From Priapulus caudatus (taxonomy: Eukaryota > Priapulida > Priapulimorpha > Priapulimorphida > Priapulidae): a DNA stretch of 28,286 nt. Position 1 is the stretch's first letter; each line of letters opens with the position of its first letter. Positions 10,601 through 19,504 of this stretch are shown here, in pieces. The stretch spans positions 182,022-210,307 of the forward strand of contig NW_014577243.1 of NCBI RefSeq assembly GCF_000485595.1, in the 5' to 3' direction. The notes beneath the pieces were generated by a model that was not told the origin of the DNA, did no database searches, and was given only the letters and a program-made list of their open reading frames with translations. A program made the translations under genes and the position numbers.

Positions 10601-10860
10601 TGCTCACCGGCTAGATCACAGCCTCACGGCCGCGAATGCCGTCGTAGTCTAATGTCTGCGCTCGGCCGCCATTGTTTGTCGCCCGGGTGCTCGCGGGGTG
10701 CCGCCATTGCAGTCATTGTGGCGCGCTGCCGCACGGCCACGTCGCACGCTTGATTGTTAGCGCGTAAGCCCGCAGTGTGAGCGTAGTACTGCTGCCCGCA
10801 TACCCGCCCGCCCCGCGCGCGCACTCGCCCCGCTACCGCAAGTAATTGCTCGTCGTAAGC
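10601..10860. promoter_or_regulatory. CpG-island-like promoter candidate with paired YY1-type motifs
   Basis: The most GC- and CpG-rich unique block of the window, with GCCCGGGTGCTCGCGGGGTG and CGCCCGCCCCGCGCGCGCAC stretches. Two copies of GCCGCCATTG lie at 10665-10674 and 10700-10709, 35 bp apart in the same orientation. The reverse complement contains ATGGCGGC, the YY1-type element common near animal transcription and translation starts. On the minus strand the frame after these ATGs is short (about 30 codons). There is no TATA box, as expected for such promoters. Function is inferred from composition and motif only. Confidence 0.4.
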
Positions 10861-11215
10861 GGCACTGTTGGCTGCGTTTTGGGTGTGCAGCTTATCGCGG
10901 CATATTCATGGCTTTTTGCGCGCGCGAGCCGTAATCCTGTCATTGGGTTGGAATTAAGAAGATGACTACCGTCCTTTATGGTGGGCGTCGAGTCATTTCC
11001 ACCCGCCCTCAGCGGCCAAGTAAATCAAATTGTCGTTTTTGTTTGGCCGATGTCGAGCAAGTCGCAGATCGACGAAGCCTCAGCCGTAATCTTGGTCTGT
11101 AATTCGGCGAAATTGGCCAACAAGATTTTGTAACCACAGATTGACAAACCGGCGCGACTTGACTGGAGTTTGTAAGCTGCTTGCTAGCGCGACAGTAACA
11201 CTAAAAAGTGTTGAA
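10861..11215. promoter_or_regulatory. Possible regulatory sequence beside the CpG-rich block
   Basis: Complex, non-repetitive sequence downstream of the CpG-rich block. It contains an octamer/POU-like ATATTCAT near 10903, CGTAAT at 10930-10935 and 11085-11090, TCATTGG and ATTGACAAA strings of the SOX type. These are short motifs and common by chance. The call rests on location and texture and is weak. Confidence 0.2.
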
Positions 11216-11955
11216 GCCTGACGCGTTTACGTGTCGATCGGTGGTCGTTGCTGGTTGGGCTGTAGTCTACTGTTATACGAGCTGTGTATATTGCTCTCGG
11301 ATATAGGATGAGTTTATTGCTTCTTGAGAAAAAAAACCTTTGTAACATTTTAGAAGGGTTTCTTAGTCATGGGCTCGTTAAAAATGTGTTTCGCTAATAC
11401 ACTCTGTTTGGCTTACAATAGCTGCTTATCTGTTTCACGACTAAGTTATAGTTTGCTTAGCTGAGAAGTAGTGATATTAGTATGAAGCTTGCAAGTGATG
11501 ACAGCAGAGGGTAAAGGGAATTGTCACAACGATGGAATTTTCCAAAATATCTTACGCATATTTTTATGATATCGAAAACGATGCTTTAGTTTGTGAACTT
11601 TTACCTTCATTAATTTCATTATTCCTTTATAAATGTTTTTAGACTTCTGTTATATTTCCGCGATGCTATATTTTATGTCGATAATATTTTTTCTATAGTA
11701 TATTTACTTGAAATAACTCACAGTAAATACACTGAAATAAATTACAGTAGATATCATCAAACACATAATTTATATGAAAATCATGCCTTGTTTAATAATG
11801 TTTAGATTTAGTTGTGTCGAGATTTGTTGACTAAAATTTTTACACCATGTTGTCAAAGTAACCGAACAAACTGATGCAGTACATTGTTGAGGAAATGTTA
11901 GTTGGTAGCTAATAGTAACTCTTCATTTTATTCGTTCCTTTTAAATTAGTGAAAT
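11216..11955. other. AT-rich stretch, no gene recognised
   Basis: Mostly A/T-rich between 11300 and 11950, without open frames of note, repeats or convincing splice sites. I see nothing functional. Confidence 0.5.
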
Positions 11956-11956
11956 G

Positions 11957-12018
11957 CGCACGAATGCACACGCAGACGCGCACGCGTGTGTTCGTACGTG
12001 CGTTCGTGTGCGTATATG

Positions 12019-12103
<85 letters not shown>

Positions 12104-12230
12104 GTGCGCATGCGCGTGTATATGTGTGTATGTGCGCGCGCGTGTGTGTGTTTCTGTGTACGTGTATGTGTATGTGCGTGTGCGTGCGTGCGTGTGTGTG
12201 TGCGTGTGCGTAGACTTGTGCGCGCGTGTG
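11957..12230. repeat. Large (GT)n/(TGCG)n microsatellite
   Basis: Begins as degenerate CACG/CGTG sequence, has a pure GT core (about 12028-12067), then TGCG tetranucleotides (12068-12104) and mixed GTGTAT/GCGC units. Element B is inserted at its right edge, and the 9-bp duplication flanking B is itself microsatellite-like. Frames of Cys-Val-Arg or Thr-His-Ala repeats are artefacts. Confidence 0.96.
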
Positions 12231-12236
12231 CGGGTG

Positions 12237-12475
12237 GCGAAATTTTTTTTCCCACGAGAGTTCCGGACCCACCACAGATAGTGTTTTGTAATATATGGTG
12301 TCTATATAAGACGAACCTGGTTGGATTATAGTTAGTGTTAGGGTTAGGGTTCGGGTTAGGTTTAGGGTTAGGGTTAGGGTGTGTAAATTTTACATTGTTG
12401 CTTCGAGGAAGTCGAGTGAAATGGAGTGCGCTGATTGGCTGGGGTCCGGAACTCTCGTGGGAAAAAAAATTTCGC
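12237..12475. mobile_element. Non-autonomous TIR element carrying telomeric repeats (element B)
   Basis: A 239-bp element with perfect 34-bp terminal inverted repeats, 12237-12270 and 12442-12475. The outer ends read GCGAAATTTTTTTTCCCACG in both inward directions. An exact 9-bp target-site duplication, GTGCGGGTG, lies at 12228-12236 and 12476-12484. The core contains a TTAGGG array and otherwise no coding capacity. Its arms are unrelated to those of element A except for the first two bases (GC), yet size class, duplication length and the telomeric core are the same. The 34/34 arm identity, including an 8-T run, points to a recent insertion into the edge of the microsatellite. It must be moved by a transposase encoded elsewhere; Mutator-like or Merlin-like is inferred from duplication length only. 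Confidence 0.93.
12332..12382 (+). repeat. Interstitial telomeric repeat (TTAGGG)
   Basis: About eight TTAGGG units with a few variants (TTAGTG, TTCGGG, TTTAGGG), entirely inside element B. The G-rich strand is on plus, opposite to the array in element A. Confidence 0.95.
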
Positions 12476-12484
12476 GTGCGGGTG

Positions 12485-13138
12485 AGCGTGCATGTTCAGA
12501 GAAGGGCGCGCATGTGCCATCGAGTCTGCGTACAAAACTGGGTACCCGCGTGTGCCTATGTGTGTGCACGTATTTAGCGTTTCGTGGGGGTGGGAGTGTG
12601 TTGTGGTGATCAAGCGTCCATCTGTGATAAGGGCTATTGTTGCGATCTCTGTGCCATATTTCATGCAGTTCGAGCGATACCGATGTTGAAAGATTTTGGG
12701 ATGGCTTTTCTCACTGTTTGGTCGGCTAAGCAGGCCTAATCTGAGAGCTTACCATATTTCAATAATGGTGTCTTGGGAGATTTCGTGCACGTTTGCCTGT
12801 TGAATGGGAGGTAGGCGACAGGTACTTAAAGCGTTATCGGATCAGTTAGTGCTTAGCCGCCGCTGACTGTAGTGCCCGGCTGTCGTAGCGGTTCTCTAAT
12901 TAGAGAGTAAGGGCCGCCCACGAGATAAAGAGTTACTCCCCTGTGAGCAGTTTCGGTTGCCCTCTCTATTTTCGGTTGCCTTGCGCTGCAGGTTTTCCGC
13001 TAGTGTGCCTGAATGCTGAAGCCATGGTGTGAGGTACGCGTTCACTTGTCTACGTAACGACTTACGGGGCAAAGTAAGCACGTGAATAATATGCTAATAA
13101 TAATTATTTTTTCGCAATTTATACTCGCATGTACCACA
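12485..13138. other. Unique stretch, no gene recognised
   Basis: Moderately GC-balanced sequence with short open frames only. A TCTCTAATTAGAGA palindrome near 12893-12906 contains a homeodomain-type TAATTA core. Nothing else is supported. Confidence 0.45.
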
Positions 13139-13219
13139 CATCTGCAGACACGCGCGCACGCACGCACGAACACACACACACACACGAACGCACACGCTCG
13201 CAGCGACCGGCGCGCGCGC
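13139..13219. repeat. Degenerate (CA)n/(CG)n microsatellite
   Basis: CACA, CGCG and CACG units mixed with GAACG interruptions, ending in a GCGCGCGC run near 13210-13218 just before the CTG-rich minisatellite. Confidence 0.9.
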
Positions 13220-14434
13220 TGTTTTAGCTCGTGCTGTGCTGCATGCAACGTGTTTTAGCTTCGCTGCTGCTGACCGTTGTTTTTCGCTGCTGTGCTGCCG
13301 GTGTATTATAGCTCGCTGCTGTCTGCCGTGTTTTAGCTCGCTGTGCTTGCCGTGTTTATAAGCTCGTGCTGCTGGCCGGTTTTAGTCGCTGTGCTTGCTG
13401 CCGTGGTTTAGCACGCGCTGCTGCTGCGTGTTTTAGCCTCGCTGTCTGGTGCCTGCCGTGGGTTAGTTCGCTGCTGCTGATGCGATGTTTTTGTAGCTCG
13501 CTGCTGCTCCGCGCCGTCGTTATTAGCTCGCTCGCTGATGCCGATGTTTTGAGTTCGCTGCTGCTGCGCCGTGTTTAATAGCTCGCTGCTGATGCCGTGT
13601 TTTTAGTTCGCTGCTGCTGCCGCCGGCTAAGTTTTAGCTCCGCTGCTGCGCGGTTCGCGTTTTAGTTCGCTGCGCTGCTGCGTGTTTCTTTTGCTGCTGC
13701 TGCCCCGTGTTTAGTCGCTGCTTGCCGCTGCCGTGTTTTAGCTCGCTGCTGGCTGATGCCGTGTTTAGTCGCTGCCGCTGCTGCCCGGGTTTTGTTTGCC
13801 TGCTGCTGCGCCGCTGTTTAGCTCGTGCTGCTGCTGCCGTGTTTAGTTCGCTGCTGCTGCTGCTTGCCAGTGTTTTTGTTCGCTTGCTGCTTGATTGCCG
13901 TTTGTTTTAGCTCGCTGCTGCTCCGCCGTGTTTTAGCTCGCTGCTTGCCGCCGTCGTGTTTTGTCGCTGCCGCCTGCTGCGTGTGTTTAGTTGCTGCTGC
14001 TGCTGCCGTGTTTTAGCTCGCTGCTGCCGCCGTCGTGTTTTAGTTCGCTGCCGCTGCTGCCGTGTTTTAGTTCGCTGCTGCTGCTGCCGTGTTTTAGTTT
14101 TGCTGCCGTGCTGCCGTGTTTTAGTTTTTGCTGTGTCGCTGCCTGTGTTTTAGTTCGCTGCTGCCGCCGTGTTTTAGCTCGCTGCTGCTGCCGCCGTGTT
14201 TTAGCTCGCTGCTGCCGCCGTGTTTTAGCTCGCTGCTGCTGCCGCCGTGTTTTAGCTCGCTGCTGCTGCTGCTGTGTTTTAGCTCGCTGCTGCTGCCGCC
14301 GTGTTTTAGCTCGCTGCTGCTGCCGTGTTTTAGCTCGCTGCTGCTGCTGCCGTGTTTTAGCTCGCTGCTGCTGCTGCCGTGTTTTAGCTCGCGCTGCTGC
14401 CGTGTTTTAGTTCGCTGCTGCTTCCGCGGTGTTT
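13220..14434. repeat. CTG-rich minisatellite, 21-27-bp units, degraded on the left
   Basis: Tandem units of the form GTGTTTTAGCTCGCTGCTGC followed by one to three more CTG/CCG triplets, roughly 50 copies. From about 13990 to 14390 units are clean, mostly 24 or 27 bp, differing by whole triplets. Left of about 13990 the same unit is recognisable, but nearly every copy has single-base insertions and deletions (for example GCCTCGCTGTCTGGTGCC). Long frames on either strand (Ser-Leu-Cys or Glu-Leu-Lys-His-Gly-Ser repeats) follow from the triplet-length units and are not evidence of a gene. CTG slippage inside each unit explains the length variation. Confidence 0.95.
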
Positions 14435-14470
14435 TATGCAACAGCATCCGCCATTGTCATTGTTAGAAGG

Positions 14471-14630
14471 GGCAGCATCCCCGCTCGTTACTATCGTCGC
14501 AGTTGCAAGCGACAACAACGCACCGTATCGCTGTCGTCATGGTTACAATGGACGGCATGCCCGCTCGATACTATCGTCGTCTTTACAAGCGGCAGCATCT
14601 CAGTACGTCGCTATCGTTGCTTGTCGACGT
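14471..14630. repeat. Four diverged 40-bp tandem units
   Basis: Units at 14471-14510, 14511-14550, 14551-14590 and 14591-14630 align end to end around a CGCTCGNTACTATCGTCG-like core. Units 1 and 3 are closest (CCCGCTCGTTACTATCGTCG versus CCCGCTCGATACTATCGTCG); units 2 and 4 are more diverged. The unit length is not a multiple of three, so frames crossing it shift from unit to unit. Confidence 0.75.
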
Positions 14631-15840
14631 GTGTGCTGCGCTTGACGGCCGACATCACACTCATGGCAGGCTCAGACGGCCGGCTGAAACAAGCGGGGCG
14701 GTTGCCATAGTAATTTAGAAAAGAACTAGCCGGTTGGGTAACAGTTTCGAGTAGCGAGCCATTATTTCGCCATAATCCCATAATGAGTAGGGCCGGGAAA
14801 AGCAGCTTAGCTGTGCTCATGATTAAAGGTCGGCATTGGCCAGCATGTGTCGGCACACTGGACCCTAGTCGCGCCCTACAAATTACAGTAACCATAAAGT
14901 AACAAAGTCTGTAAAGCTGTTTGACTCCGCGCAGTAAGTAAAACATCTCGCCGGTATAGAAAGGGCTATTGGTTGCTAATCACCTACTGATTAGCGGAAT
15001 ACAGTATTACCGCCGCTTCTGTTTCATGATCACCCAGTCCTACTGGCTATAGACGAGTATATACGTCTACTGAGAATATTACCTTATGCTTTATGACCTT
15101 ATTTGCGCCCGATGTGGGTACGAAATGATTTCTGTCGTAATTCTTGACGATGTGTTGACGATGTAAAACTGATATGTGATTTTAAATAATTGCATGATCA
15201 ATTCTGCATAACTTTAGCAATCTGCCTTCGCGTATAATATAATGAGGAAATTCTGCTTCTGCGGGAATGATTTTTATACAATAATAAAAGTTATGTTCGC
15301 TTATATGAGTTAATTACAACTTAGGCTAGCAGATGCGCAGGTGACCGTGGGAAGGGAAGGCAGACACCTATTGCAAGCCAACACTCGCCATTGGTGCCAG
15401 AAACGTAGCTAGAGTGGGAAGGGGGAAGCATATGTCACGTCTCCTGTTACCTAATTGCAGCACTTATCTGACATCCTAGCCATAACTGCCGTAGGAGGTC
15501 ATGCCTGGTCATTATCTTAACCGACTTTTACAGGTCAGACTCTATTGTTGTATTATTATGTCGTCTCCTTGGCGTTTGTCTTGCGTATTGCACAAAGGGG
15601 AACCCTACTATGACTTAAGCATGTCTGCTGCTATTCTTGTCTGGGGATTGTCTCGTACGCAGACTACGCAGCTACTGTTTACGTAGTATGGCACCTGGAC
15701 TTTGTTGTCCTTTCTTAATTAAATTGGATTTTCTAGCTTTACGTTATCGTACGTTATTGCATAATCTATGTGTGAATCTGATCGTAGTTATGCTAGTCCG
15801 TGTAATTTGAAAAAGACAGTGTAGATAGAGATATATGTTG
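14631..15840. other. Unique stretch, no gene recognised
   Basis: Open frames reach 111 codons on minus (14611-14946) without recognisable domains. A GCTAATCA/TGATTAGC hairpin (5-nt loop) lies near 14974-14994. A GTAAGT donor-like string is at about 14933. From 15060 to 15320 the sequence is AT-rich. Nothing more is supported. Confidence 0.45.
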
Positions 15841-16000
15841 ATAGATCGAGAAATTTAGCTTAGGGTAGAAGTCAAGAGGAGACGGGGCACATGAAACAAG
15901 AGAAAATAGTTACGGGAAAGAAGGCGATGAAGGAGGGGAAACTATGAGCGCTGCGAGCGTGAGAAAGAGAGAAAGAGAGAGAGAAGGGGGGAGAGCAATA
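15840..16000 (+). repeat. Purine-rich tract with GA repeats
   Basis: About 160 bp in which the plus strand is mostly A and G, ending in GAGAAAGAGAGAAAGAGAGA runs (15960-15985) and GGGGGGAGAG. Such tracts can form triplexes and often serve as pyrimidine tracts on the opposite strand. Confidence 0.8.
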
Positions 16001-16063
16001 CAGCGGAATCCATCCATATCTTTATAGTTTCGCTTTTATGTCGCTATCCTAATATACCAAATA

Positions 16064-16453
16064 TCATATTATGCTTTCTAGGTCCTCGATCTGGAAAATT
16101 ATTCCGGATGTGAACGTACTGCCGTAGCTTATCTCTGTCGTGAAGCGTCCCCCATTACTCGGCAGTGAATCTACGTATACGGGTTTGCGTCTCCGTGCGT
16201 GACAACAGTCAGTACGCACCGGTCCCATATGCCACCTCATTTCTGTGTCACTTTCCCATGGCCTGCTACTGATTTTATCTAAATTAAGTCGGGCGCATTT
16301 ACCTGCTGAGATAAGCCCGGCCTGGCTACCGGAGACAAAGGCAGAGCGTGCACCTGATCCCATCTCAGATGAGACGCACATCAATTCTCTGCATGACGAG
16401 CGCGCGCTATTGACGCGCGCAGTCGCTGCGCCAGGTCGCCGCCAGGTCTGCAC
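16064..16453 (-). other. 129-codon open frame, doubtful gene
   Basis: The longest non-repetitive frame on this strand. Its last third reads like ordinary protein (for example SYGSTFTSGIIFQIEDLESI at the C terminus), while the first part is Arg/Ser/Ala-rich. No domain, signal peptide or membrane segment is seen. On minus there is a good donor-like CAG|GTAAATG inside the frame near 16303, so it could instead be an exon ending there. Codon pattern is only weakly periodic. The plus strand is also open for 106 codons. I treat it as a possible exon or chance frame. Confidence 0.2.
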
Positions 16454-16841
16454 ACGCTGTCTCCTCCAGCTCGCGTCGAGTTATAGTACGCGCGTTTGTC
16501 GTAGCTTGCTTTCAATTTGTAGCACCGCTAGCGCTGTCGTAGTAGGCGATTGTTCGTCGGTTTAAGGAGCCTCGACGCTAAACTCATTAAGCGCGTTGCT
16601 GAAAATTGCGCCACGTATCATTTCAGTTTTCCTCAAATTTACCTGACTGACGTGCAGCTCCATTTCTTTTTCATCGCATTTTTTGTAATGGTTGTTAACA
16701 TAATTTAGAAGTGTAGTGTTTCCTCAGAATCGTGTCACTGACCCTGAGAATGTATTCAATAATACTTTGGATCGCTACACTACCTATGCTTTCCCCCACC
16801 ATGCCAGCGAAGAGACGTAGTCCTACACTGTCAATGACCTG

Positions 16842-17110
16842 CCGCCTCGGCAATGGCACATGCTTCCATAGATGTCATCGCCTACCATGTCCGCATAGAC
16901 ACCTACTTCAATACTTGCCATTTTCTACCATGTCAACAAGGACACCTGTTTTAGTACTTACCATTATCTACCATGTCAACAAGGACACCTGTTTTAGTAC
17001 TTACCATTACTACGTGTACTATAATAGCAAGGGTACCTGCTTCAATACTGACCGTAACCTACAATGCCCGCGAGGACATGCATGCGCACCCTCCATGCTG
17101 ATCGTTCCCT
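16842..17110. repeat. 43-bp tandem repeat, about five to six units
   Basis: Units start at 16885, 16928 and 16971, exactly 43 bp apart, around CCATGTCAACAAGGACACC followed by TGTTTTAGTACTTACCATTA. Units 16928 and 16971 are nearly identical; outer units (from about 16842, and from 17014 to about 17110) are more diverged and less regular. The 155-codon frame (16732-17199, +) crosses the array, but 43 is not divisible by three, so the peptide does not repeat as a coding repeat would. Confidence 0.85.
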
Positions 17111-17327
17111 ACAATACCAGCAGGGAACAACTGTGGTCATCATATCCCATGCACCTATTAACATGTATGATCTCTGCTACCACATCAATCCAGTCGTAAT
17201 TAAAAAATAGTCGTCTTTAAAAACGAGGAAACTGAAGTCATGATACATGCATTTCTGTAGTATTGGGCCGCAGTAAGTCCCCGAAAAACAGGCTCCATGT
17301 AAACGCACGATATGTGATTAGGGCCTA

Positions 17328-17398
17328 AATCAGGAGTGAATAATAATAGAATTATTATAATTTTATTAGATTAATAATATTATTATTCACTCCTGATT
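17328..17398. repeat. 71-bp foldback with perfect 21-bp arms
   Basis: Arms 17328-17348 and 17378-17398 are perfect inverted copies (AATCAGGAGTGAATAATAAT plus one more A). The 29-bp loop is AT-rich and partly self-complementary, so the stem may extend further. It looks like a tiny MITE or the core of one; no duplication longer than two bases is visible at its ends. Confidence 0.85.
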
Positions 17399-17472
17399 AT
17401 ATATTAAATCGTACCTTATTTTACCGCCAACCCCCAGTGTGGCTACGGGTACCTGGTCACATACACGGTTAC

Positions 17473-17551
17473 CTGTCTCCATTATATCTGCTAGAATGCT
17501 ATAGTGGTATTGATTAGATGTGCAGACTGCGCTAGACGGTGCCTTATCATG
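17473..17551 (-). other. Candidate small exon on the minus strand
   Basis: Reading the minus strand, a good pyrimidine tract and acceptor (CTCGCACTGTCTGCTTCACAG) precedes 17551 and a CAG|GTAACC donor follows 17473. The 79-bp segment is open in the frame HDKAPSSAVCTSNQYHYSIL continuing to ADIMET. The frame also stays open on both sides, so it could be part of a longer chance frame (17387-17647). No family is recognised. Another minus frame of 83 codons (17641-17892) lies just upstream. Confidence 0.2.
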
Positions 17552-17899
17552 CTGTGAAGCAGACAGTGCGAGATCAGATGCGGATGAAGTTACACCCAGC
17601 AGCACGGCCGGTGTAAAGTTCGGCCCTCTGCGACCGACTATTAACAAGTGCAGTAATTACTAAATAGCGCAGCCACCTGCAGTTTCGCGGTAGCTGCGAT
17701 AGATAATATCTCAAGTGAAAGAATCATACGATAATCGATGTGTAGGCGCGGACAGCTGAGTCTGTATGTGCCAGCATGGTCACAGAGCAAACAGTCAGGC
17801 GCGAAGGTGTTGGATGGCATTCGTACGGGCGCGCATGTCGCTAACAGGTTCGCGCAGATAGCATCAGTGCAAGGTGTGATAGGGTTTGACATAACTGCA

Positions 17900-18549
17900 G
17901 ACAGTTAGTGTGGGGCGTGTGTCGGTCATCTCATGTGTCTAGCGGATCAGTCTTATATATAGCATTACATATAGCATTATATAGTATTATGTGTGTAGTC
18001 TTATCAATGTGTTCGTATGTTTGCAGATGAGCAAATTAATAACATTAATAACATAATTACTTCGTTTATTTCACGTCTGGGGAATATTTACAGTGATCCG
18101 CACTATAAGAATTTATTATGATGATAACCAAGTTAAATCAATAGACAAATAATATTAACTTATGCTGTAATTATCGGTTTAGTAAATTTAATTATTTAAT
18201 TATTTCTTTGTGCTCACAACAGAAATAACGATACGTAAACATCAGGAATATAGTAGAATACGTGCCTGCTCTGAGCTGCCTGTTTTCCTTGCCCTGAATT
18301 TAATAAACTCGATGTCTGCTTAGATATGCTGCAAAAATGGTACTCTCCATCTGTAAGTAGGTAGTGAATATAAAAGGCGTCTGTAAAAGTGTGTTCGTTT
18401 ACCGTTTATTCTATAGACACCGTACCTAATACTATTTATGCATGAAACACTGCTGCGCATGGGCGACTGAGGGCGTGGTGAGGAAGGTAGACAAGGGGGG
18501 AGAAATAGTTTTTGACATGTAGAGTAAGGCATAATACTGTCTGCGTGTA
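17900..18549. other. AT-rich stretch, no gene recognised
   Basis: Contains imperfect ATATAGCATTA repeats around 17957-17990 and AT-rich sequence to 18240. A CTGTAAGTAG donor-like string is at about 18350. No gene is supported. Confidence 0.45.
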
Positions 18550-18585
<36 letters not shown>

Positions 18586-18592
18586 TGTGTGT
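18550..18592. repeat. (TGCG)n microsatellite
   Basis: About ten TGCG tetranucleotides, an array without a long pure GT partner, unlike most others in the window. Confidence 0.95.
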
Positions 18593-18731
18593 ACATGTCT
18601 AACAGCACGACTGCCGTGTCAGTGAAAATGATATTTTATAGCGTCCAGCCGTATACACTCGACCAACTAAAAACTAGTTTTAGCTTGCGTTTATTTTTCT
18701 GGATGAGTCATGCGTTCATATATGCATGTAT

Positions 18732-19000
18732 AGGCTGCAATAGAAGACCCGCGTGTGTGCTTGTCTTCTCTGTAGCGGCTCCTGCAAGAGAAGACCCGCG
18801 TGTGTGCTTGTCTTCTCTATAGCGGCTCCTGCAATAGAAGACCCGCGTGCGTGGTTGTCTTCTCTGTAGCACCTCCTGCAAGAGAAGACCCTCATGCGTG
18901 CTTGTCTTCTCTGTAGCACCTCCTGCAAGAGAAGACCCTCATGCGTGCTTGTCTTCTCTGTAGCAGCTCCTGCAATAGAAGACCCGCGTGCGTGATTGTG
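18732..19000. repeat. 47-bp tandem repeat in which every unit encodes a hairpin
   Basis: AGAAGACCC recurs at 18742, 18789, 18836, 18883, 18930 and 18977, exactly 47 bp apart, giving about five and a half units. Each unit carries a 7 to 9-bp inverted repeat (AGAGAAGAC ... GTCTTCTCT) around a 14-nt loop, joined by a GTAGC(A/G)(G/C)CTCCTGCAA linker. Two unit subtypes exist: loops with CCGCGTGYGTG and loops with CCTCATGCGTG. The two CCTCATGCGTG copies (18883 and 18930) are adjacent and nearly identical, showing local duplication. The length is not divisible by three, so the 104-codon minus frame over it is incidental. Confidence 0.92.
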
Positions 19001-19190
19001 TTCACGCGAGTTGCTGTCGCTGCGCAGCATGATGCAGCGTCATATACCGTATGATGCGGGCAGGCACGTAGCAACTGGATGCGTCCACACTTTCCGTCTC
19101 TATACTGTTCGTCATTTCTGCCCCGCGTATTGTTTCACATCTTCGACATAAATTTTGTTGCATCGTCATTGGAACCTGCTGATGCGGCGC

Positions 19191-19238
19191 ATGGCGGCAG
19201 TTATGGCGGATTTGCCGTGGTGGCGGGTTCTGCTGCAG
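19191..19238 (+). CDS. Candidate first coding exon, unknown protein
   Basis: ATG at 19191 is in a GGCGCATGGCGG context, the ATGGCGGC form typical of many animal first exons. It is followed by 16 codons (MAAVMADLPWWRVLLQ) ending exactly at a CAG|GTGAAG donor at 19239. Upstream lies a CATTGG (inverted CCAAT) near 19168, and the surrounding 100 bp is richer in G+C than its flanks. Without splicing, the frame would run about 15 more codons to a TAG. I do not recognise the peptide and no matching second exon is identified in the window, so a chance combination is possible. Confidence 0.25.
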
Positions 19239-19469
19239 GTGAAGCCGGTTAAGCCCCCTTTGGTCATGTTGTTTCGACTATAGCCGGATTAGGCATGGTA
19301 ACACGGCGTAAGCACGTGTGAGAGAGAGTGCACGCCGCTGTTATTGCAGTGCTCGGCTGCTGCATGCACTACCTGTCGCATAATATGCAGCTAAAACACT
19401 ATTTGTTCTTATTTTTCCCTCGTCAAAGATGAATCCCATTACTGGCTTACTGTGCCCGGATTAACGCGG

Positions 19470-19473
19470 GCGC

Positions 19474-19504
<31 letters not shown>

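Noticed and set aside
14121-14447. 108-codon minus frame of Glu-Leu-Lys-His-Gly-Ser repeats
   Set aside because: It follows from units that vary by whole CTG triplets; all strands and frames of the clean part stay open, and it has no start context, splice signal or non-repeat portion.
16732-17199. 155-codon plus frame, the longest in the window
   Set aside because: It crosses the 43-bp tandem array, whose unit length shifts the frame each copy, so the peptide does not repeat; no domain or splice support.
18732-19000. CRISPR-like array of regularly spaced palindromic repeats
   Set aside because: The spacing is constant, but the would-be spacers are also near-identical, so it is a plain 47-bp tandem satellite in a eukaryotic context without associated genes.
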